Below are positions 59,722 to 64,000 of a stretch of 64,000 bases of DNA, piece after piece (positions within the stretch are counted from its first letter, which is position 1; the number at the start of each line of letters is the position of its first letter). Both the position numbers and the translations under genes were made by a program. Source of the DNA: Chitinophaga cymbidii (lineage in GTDB: Bacteria > Bacteroidota > Bacteroidia > Chitinophagales > Chitinophagaceae); the NCBI RefSeq assembly GCF_007992715.1, contig NZ_BKAU01000001.1, positions 1,984,001 to 2,048,000 of the forward strand. The letters run 5' to 3'. Under the pieces are notes generated by a model, which searched no databases, had not been told where the DNA came from, and saw nothing but the letters and a program-made list of their open reading frames with translations.

Positions 59722-60588
59722 TTATACCCTGTTCAGGAAAAATGTCTGTAATACTTTTACGTAATCTTCATCGGTGCGCACGCTGATCAGTTCCGCGCCG
59801 CTTTTCACGAAGGCGCTGCGGCAGTACTGCGCATGCTGCTGGAATTGCCGGGCATAGTACTCGCGTACGTTTTTGTCGCTGGTGTCTACCCATTGCGAGG
59901 CGCCTGTTTCGCCGTCCGTCATCTTGATCATCCCTACCGGCGGCAGCTCTTTGTCCCGCGGATCGTACACCTGCACGCCTACTACGTCGTGGCGTTTGGA
60001 GGCGATGTTCAGCGCGTCCTGGTAATTGCCGGAAAAGAAGTCGCTGAGCAGGAACACGATGCTGCGTTTCTTGGTGGCGTTGTTGAAGAAGCGCAGTGTT
60101 TCGGAGATGTTCGTTCCTTTTCGTTTGGGCGTAAAGGATAGCAGCTCGCGGATGATGAAGAGGATGTGCGATTTGCCTTTTTTGGGCGGGATATATTTTT
60201 CCATCCCGTCACTGAAAAAGATCACCCCTACCTTGTCGTTATTCTTGATGGCGGAGAAGGCCAGCACGGCGCAAAGCTCGGTGACGAGGCTGCGTTTGGA
60301 ATGCTGGGCGGTACCGAAAGATTCGCTTTCGCTCACGTCTACCAGCAGCATCACCGTCAGCTCGCGTTCTTCTTCAAACACTTTCACATAGGGATGATTA
60401 AAACGTGCGGTCACGTTCCAGTCGATAGACCGTACATCGTCCCCGAAGTGATAATCGCGTACTTCGCTGAAAGACATACCGCGGCCTTTGAAGGCGCTGT
60501 GGTATTCTCCCGCGAAGATGTGATTGGTCAGCCCTTTGGTCTTGATCTCCAGCTGGCGTACCTTTTTGAGTATTTCTGAAGTCTCCAT
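59722..60588 (-). CDS. DUF58 domain protein
   Basis: 288 residues. Signature GLTNHIFAGEYHSAFKGRGM, DYHFGDDVRSIDWNVTARFN and PYVKVFEEERELTVMLLVDV, followed by a VWA-like domain with the metal-site start DVSESE in place of the canonical DxSxS and KRSIVFLLSDFFSGNYQDAL. DUF58 proteins accompany MoxR ATPases and are thought to take part in assembling or activating other complexes. It begins 13 nt after moxR's stop. Confidence 0.92.
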   Translation of the reverse strand: METSEILKKVRQLEIKTKGLTNHIFAGEYHSAFKGRGMSFSEVRDYHFGDDVRSIDWNVTARFNHPYVKVFEEERELTVMLLVDVSESESFGTAQHSKRSLVTELCAVLAFSAIKNNDKVGVIFFSDGMEKYIPPKKGKSHILFIIRELLSFTPKRKGTNISETLRFFNNATKKRSIVFLLSDFFSGNYQDALNIASKRHDVVGVQVYDPRDKELPPVGMIKMTDGETGASQWVDTSDKNVREYYARQFQQHAQYCRSAFVKSGAELISVRTDEDYVKVLQTFFLNRV

Positions 60589-60601
60589 GTTTGTTGCAGG
60601 T

Positions 60602-61603
60602 TTATGGCACTTCCACCGCGTTCAGTATCTCGCTGAGGATGTTCTCGCTGGTCACGTTCTCGGCTTCGGCTTCATAGGTGAGCCCCACGCGGTGGCGCAT
60701 CACATCGAAGCATACGCTGCGCACGTCTTCCGGAATTACATATCCCCTGCGTTTCATGAAAGCATATGCTTTGGAAGCGAGGGCCAGGTTGATGCTGGCG
60801 CGGGGAGAACCGCCGTAGGCGATGAGCGGCTTCAGTTTGCCGAGCTTGTATTCATCGGGATTACGGGTGGCAAACACCACATCGATAATATATTTTTCGA
60901 TCTTTTCATCCATATACACTTCCCGTACGAGCTTGCGCGCATGCAGTATTTCCTGCGGGTCTACAACGGGCTGTACCTTGGCCTGGCCTTCCGGCTGAAG
61001 GTTCTGGCGGATGATATGACGTTCTTCTTCTTTGGTGGGATAGCCGATCACTACTTTCAGCATAAAGCGGTCTACCTGCGCTTCCGGCAAGGTATAAGTA
61101 CCTTCCTGCTCGATCGGGTTCTGGGTGGCCAGTACGAGGAAAGGCTCTTCCAGCTTGAAAGTGGTATCTCCGATGGTCACCTGTTTTTCCTGCATGGCTT
61201 CCAGCAGGGCGCTCTGCACTTTCGCGGGGGCGCGGTTGATCTCGTCCGCCAGGATGAAGTTGGCGAAGATCGGTCCTTTACGGACCATGAACTCGTTGCG
61301 CTGCTGGTTGTAGATCATGGTACCTACAACGTCCGCCGGCAACAGGTCGGGCGTGAACTGTATACGGGAAAAACGTGCGTTAATGGCGGATGACAGGGAT
61401 TTGATGGACAGTGTTTTAGCCAGCCCCGGCACGCCTTCGAGCAGTACATGCCCCTGTGCCAGCAGGCCGATCATCAGCCGCTCAACCATGTACTTCTGGC
61501 CTACGATCACCTTGTTGATCTCCAGGTTAAGAAGATCAACAAAAGCGCTGGCCTGATGGATCTTTTCGTTCAATTGACGGATGTCGTACGATGTATTTTC
61601 CAT
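60602..61603 (-). CDS. MoxR-family AAA+ ATPase
   Basis: 333 residues. Walker A GVPGLAKT at 57-64 (HVLLEGVPGLAKTLSIKSLS), Walker B region FILADEINRAPAKVQSALLE, sensor 1 VLATQNPIEQEGTYTLPEAQ and the arginine-finger area VDRFMLKVVIGYP; the C-terminal lid has YGGSPRASINLALASKAYAF. MoxR proteins act as chaperones for VWA-containing partners, here the DUF58 and BatA-like proteins of the same operon. First gene of the minus-strand run down to rsgA. Confidence 0.95.
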   Translation of the reverse strand: MENTSYDIRQLNEKIHQASAFVDLLNLEINKVIVGQKYMVERLMIGLLAQGHVLLEGVPGLAKTLSIKSLSSAINARFSRIQFTPDLLPADVVGTMIYNQQRNEFMVRKGPIFANFILADEINRAPAKVQSALLEAMQEKQVTIGDTTFKLEEPFLVLATQNPIEQEGTYTLPEAQVDRFMLKVVIGYPTKEEERHIIRQNLQPEGQAKVQPVVDPQEILHARKLVREVYMDEKIEKYIIDVVFATRNPDEYKLGKLKPLIAYGGSPRASINLALASKAYAFMKRRGYVIPEDVRSVCFDVMRHRVGLTYEAEAENVTSENILSEILNAVEVP

Positions 61604-61792
61604 GTATTTGCATTTCGAATTCGCTAAAATACGTTTTCTGGGCTTAAACCTTCTGCCAGCGCGGGACCGCCATCGTTAAAATGCTGTTAAATCGCTCTCC
61701 TGTAGCGCCTTCCCGGCAGACAGATATGGTTTAAAAAAAATTCCAATTTAAGAAAGCAGTTTGATATTTACAGCAATTTTTTAGGTAAACCG

Positions 61793-61800
61793 TACATTTG
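61793..61800 (+). promoter_or_regulatory. candidate -7 box for the 61852-62855 genes
   Basis: TACATTTG, an exact TAnnTTTG match and the same octamer as before gldK. The nearest upstream TTG (61761) is 29 nt away, too far for a standard -33. Confidence 0.4.
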
Positions 61801-61851
61801 TCGCCGTTAACGGCTGCAATCGGTATGCCACAGATCATTAAAAACCAATGA

Positions 61852-62187
61852 ATGAACAACGACGACTTTGATATAAGATGGAAAAAAGTGGAAGACATGC
61901 TGACGGAGCGTTTTGGCAAAACCCCGAACATGGAGGCCATCCTGATGCTGATAGGGATACAGGAGCTGAACAGCGTCAAAAAGAAATTTACCAAGGAACA
62001 GAAGCAGGACCTGATGCATATTGCGGTGTGCTCACTGCTGAGCCAGAGCGGTTATTACGAGGCCGAGGGCAGGGATAAGGACGGATGGCCGCATTTCAGG
62101 GAGCTGACGCCGGTGCCGAAAATGGGGCTGGAAGAGCAGGAACGTTTCCTGAAAGAGCATGTGATCGCCTATTTCGAAGAAGAATAA
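61852..62187 (+). CDS. small conserved hypothetical protein
   Basis: 111 residues, acidic, no signal peptide or TM helix. It seems all-helical: FDIRWKKVEDMLTERFGKTP, MEAILMLIGIQELNSVKKKF, LMHIAVCSLLSQSGYYEAEG and a tail EERFLKEHVIAYFEEE-like. I recall similar small proteins in other Bacteroidota but know no function. It is 5 nt upstream of the cyclophilin gene, so they are very likely co-transcribed. Two ATGs out of frame precede it; 61852 fits the codon pattern. Confidence 0.7.
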   Translation: MNNDDFDIRWKKVEDMLTERFGKTPNMEAILMLIGIQELNSVKKKFTKEQKQDLMHIAVCSLLSQSGYYEAEGRDKDGWPHFRELTPVPKMGLEEQERFLKEHVIAYFEEE

Positions 62188-62192
62188 AAAAT

Positions 62193-62855
62193 ATGAAGAG
62201 AACGCTACTACTGTCCATTTGCCTGTTTACCGCCTTCGCCGCCAGCGCGCAACGCAACCGTAAAGTGACCGTATCCACGGATTTCGGCACCATGGTGATC
62301 CGGCTGTATGACCAGACGCCTTTGCACCGCGATAACTTTATCAAACTGGTGAAAAGGCATTTTTATGACAGCCTGCTGTTCCACCGCGTGATCGGGCATT
62401 TTATGGTCCAGGGCGGGGACCCGGAATCAAAAAGGGCCAAACCCGGGGCGCAGCTGGGCAATGGCAGCGTGGGATATACGGTGCCGGCGGAGTTCCAGCT
62501 GGACCTGTTCCACAAAAAAGGCGTGCTGGCCGCGGCGCGGGACAATAACCCCGCGAAAGCCTCGGATGGTTGCCAGTTCTATATCGTACAGGGAAAAAAG
62601 TTCACGGACGGCCAGCTGGATACGCTGGAGCAAACGCGGCTCGGCGGGCGCAAGATTCCGCTGGACCAGCGGGAGGTGTACAAAACGATCGGCGGAACGC
62701 CGCATCTGGACCAGAACTATACCGTCTTTGGCGAAGTAGTGAAAGGGATGGAGGTGATCGACAGCATCGCCGCGGTGAAGACGGACAGGAACAACCGGCC
62801 CTTGCAGGACGTGCGGATGAAGGTGCGGCTCAAAAAGAAGTTTTTATTTTTCTGA
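62193..62855 (+). CDS. secreted cyclophilin-type peptidyl-prolyl isomerase
   Basis: 220 residues. Signal peptide (cleavage after ASA), then a cyclophilin domain: [40 protein letters not shown] (catalytic Arg in FHRVI, then Q), the Q-x-F-type [10 protein letters not shown], and [18 protein letters not shown]. The insert with [16 protein letters not shown] between strands is longer than in cytosolic PpiB. It should catalyse prolyl cis-trans change during folding of exported proteins. The frame runs back to 62085, but 62193 starts the signal peptide 5 nt after the upstream gene. Confidence 0.93.
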   Translation: MKRTLLLSICLFTAFAASAQRNRKVTVSTDFGTMVIRLYDQTPLHRDNFIKLVKRHFYDSLLFHRVIGHFMVQGGDPESKRAKPGAQLGNGSVGYTVPAEFQLDLFHKKGVLAAARDNNPAKASDGCQFYIVQGKKFTDGQLDTLEQTRLGGRKIPLDQREVYKTIGGTPHLDQNYTVFGEVVKGMEVIDSIAAVKTDRNNRPLQDVRMKVRLKKKFLFF

Positions 62856-62898
62856 ACATAATCTTTCTTTAATTTTACCGCTTAAAATCAAAATCAAC

Positions 62899-63279
62899 AT
62901 GAATTTTCCGTCACAGTTGCGTTACACCAAAGACCACGAGTGGGTTTTGCTGGAAGGAGATACCGCTAAAATAGGTATCACAGATTTTGCACAGCGCGAG
63001 CTGGGCGATATTGTTTTCGTGGATATCAATACCGTGGGCAAATCCCTGCAGGGCGAAGAGATCTTTGGCACCGTGGAAGCGGTAAAGACCGTTTCAGACC
63101 TGTTTCTGCCGGTATCCGGCACAGTTTTGGAGATCAATCCGCAACTGGAAAGCAATCCTGAACTGGTGAACAGCGATCCGTACGGTGAAGGCTGGATGGT
63201 GAAAGTCCAGGTGAACAACCCTGCCGATGTGGAAGCGCTGCTGACCGCGGATGCTTATAAAGCACTGGTGGGTGAATAA
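62899..63279 (+). CDS. gcvH: glycine cleavage system protein H
   Basis: 126 residues. Carries the lipoyl arm between the P, T and L proteins of glycine cleavage. Signature [35 protein letters not shown] and the lipoylation site Lys63 in [12 protein letters not shown]; the tail [20 protein letters not shown] is typical. gcvT and gcvP are elsewhere. The VanZ-like gene starts 3 nt after its stop. Confidence 0.97.
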   Translation: MNFPSQLRYTKDHEWVLLEGDTAKIGITDFAQRELGDIVFVDINTVGKSLQGEEIFGTVEAVKTVSDLFLPVSGTVLEINPQLESNPELVNSDPYGEGWMVKVQVNNPADVEALLTADAYKALVGE

Positions 63280-63282
63280 TTG

Positions 63283-63696
63283 ATGAATGAAATCAAGACA
63301 AAAAATATCAGCATGAGGATGATCCGTTATTATCTGCCAGCAATGGGATGGATCATCCTCATCCTTTTTTTATGCACGATGCCGGGCTCTTCGTTGCCGA
63401 AGGCGTCGTTGTTTGACAAGCTGCATGTGGACAAGATGGTCCACTTTTTTCTGTTTGGCGGAACGGTGATCCTGCTGGCATACGGGTATTTCCGGCAGCG
63501 GGGGCGCATCAGCGGCGCGATGCTGCTGTTGCTCGCGCTGGTAGCCAGCTTATATGGCCTGGCCATAGAGTTTATTCAGAAGTATTACACGGCCAACCGG
63601 AGCTTCGAGATCATGGATGTGGTGGCGGATACGTTGGGCGCTTTTACGGGCGTGCTGATCTTCCGGTTTATCGGGAAACGGTTTTTGAAGAAGTAA
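63283..63696 (+). CDS. VanZ-like family membrane protein
   Basis: 137 residues with four predicted TM helices: about 16-31 (LPAMGWIILILFLC), 50-65 (VHFFLFGGTVILLAYG), 78-95 (AMLLLLALVASLYGLAIEF) and 115-132. The VanZ signature is seen in DKMVHFFLFGG and EFIQKYYTANRSFEIMDVVAD with TLGAFTGV. VanZ-like proteins occur in many bacteria without glycopeptide resistance; the role is unknown. ATG at 63283 follows gcvH directly; a TTG at 63280 and an ATG at 63313 are alternatives. A terminator follows. Confidence 0.85.
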   Translation: MNEIKTKNISMRMIRYYLPAMGWIILILFLCTMPGSSLPKASLFDKLHVDKMVHFFLFGGTVILLAYGYFRQRGRISGAMLLLLALVASLYGLAIEFIQKYYTANRSFEIMDVVADTLGAFTGVLIFRFIGKRFLKK

Positions 63697-63723
63697 TACA
63701 GCTGGTGTTTGAAATGAATGCAT

Positions 63724-63748
63724 GCGTCCCGCGGGGCGCTTTTTTTTT
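63724..63748 (+). terminator. intrinsic terminator after the VanZ-like gene
   Basis: 6-bp stem GCGTCC / GGGCGC (one G-T pair), CGCG loop and a run of nine T residues. Confidence 0.75.
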
Positions 63749-63864
63749 GCCTGTATGCGTGTATGCGTGAAAAGAAGGTCGCAAATTTTTGCTCTTTTCA
63801 ACAAAATGTTTGGATTTCGAAGATGGCATTAAGCAAGTCTGATATTTTCTCGGTATTGACGTTT

Positions 63865-63872
63865 TAAATTTG
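63865..63872 (+). promoter_or_regulatory. candidate -7 box upstream of the XRE regulator
   Basis: TAAATTTG, an exact TAnnTTTG match 75 nt before the ATG at 63948; no TTG at the standard -33 spacing. Confidence 0.35.
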
Positions 63873-63947
63873 GCCGCGGTATTGAATTCCCCTAATTTTA
63901 TCCGGTATTAAAGACTGATTATTAACCTATTAACTGAATTAACCCCT

Positions 63948-64000
63948 ATGAGTATAGGTCCCACCATTAGAAAGATCCGCGAAGCAAGGAATGTTACACA
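63948..64000 (+). CDS. XRE-family HTH regulator, N-terminal fragment
   Basis: Only 17 full codons are in the window: MSIGPTIRKIREARNVT. This is the first helix of a Cro/C1-type HTH, where IRKIREARN-x-TQ is the usual opening. The rest lies beyond the window end, so neither the ligand nor any C-terminal domain can be judged. Confidence 0.6.
   Translation, partial: MSIGPTIRKIREARNVT

Overview
The window reads as chromosomal DNA of a Bacteroidota bacterium, most likely a member of the Chitinophagaceae close to Chitinophaga (the phylum is well supported; the genus is inference). Evidence: a gldK-gldL-gldM-gldN gliding/type IX secretion cluster, a PorZ-like protein with a type IX sorting tail, two SusC/SusD pairs, several lipoproteins, RsfS, DUF4783 and LUD proteins, and repeated TAnnTTTG -7 boxes, the hallmark of promoters in this phylum. 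No rRNA, tRNA, CRISPR array or prophage was seen.

Layout. 1-146: tail of a DUF255/thioredoxin-domain protein. 539-5348: gldKLMN, closed by a strong terminator. 5435-6698: a Crp-family regulator and a DinB protein, followed by a short non-coding segment with its own terminator. 6971-12423 (minus): uvrC with an overlapping lipoprotein gene, an LVIVD-repeat lipoprotein and gpmI. 12648-15237 (plus): DUF4783 protein, nadC, a lipid-kinase-like protein and a SUI1/YciH protein. 15250-16138 (minus): a toxin-antitoxin pair with a palindrome at its start. 16346-18525 (minus): aldo/keto reductase and a biotin ligase, separated by a structured gap. 18634-22630 (plus): rsfS, ftsH, a LUD protein and lpxH, convergent with recO and the PorZ-like gene. 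25650-28046: MMPL/RND transporter.

28294-38603 is the accessory part: a stand-alone IS1595-type transposase-like gene and two consecutive SusC/SusD outer-membrane uptake pairs with no glycoside hydrolase, peptidase or sigma/anti-sigma pair beside them. Then come a TlpA-like thioredoxin (minus), gatB (minus), an aldehyde dehydrogenase (plus), a 43-bp tandem repeat array, a protease-less double-PDZ protein and alaS (minus).

47441-56742 is mostly plus strand: M23 peptidase, MerR regulator, thioredoxin-like protein, prfA, DUF937-like protein, OmpA lipoprotein, gamma carbonic anhydrase and two tiny lipoproteins missing from size-filtered gene calls. MscS, an amidohydrolase and a class III aminotransferase lie on the minus strand in between. 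56739-61603 (minus) is a MoxR-DUF58-BatD/DUF4381-like-BatA locus followed by rsgA. The window ends with a small conserved protein, a secreted cyclophilin, gcvH, a VanZ-like protein and the first 17 codons of an XRE regulator.

Functional themes: T9SS and gliding (GldKLMN, PorZ), envelope lipid and wall work (LpxH, M23, OmpA, MscS), nutrient uptake (SusCD), and core information processing (AlaS, GatB, RF1, RsfS, RsgA, UvrC, RecO). Recurrent -7 boxes placed only 4-5 nt before start codons suggest that several genes make leaderless mRNAs.
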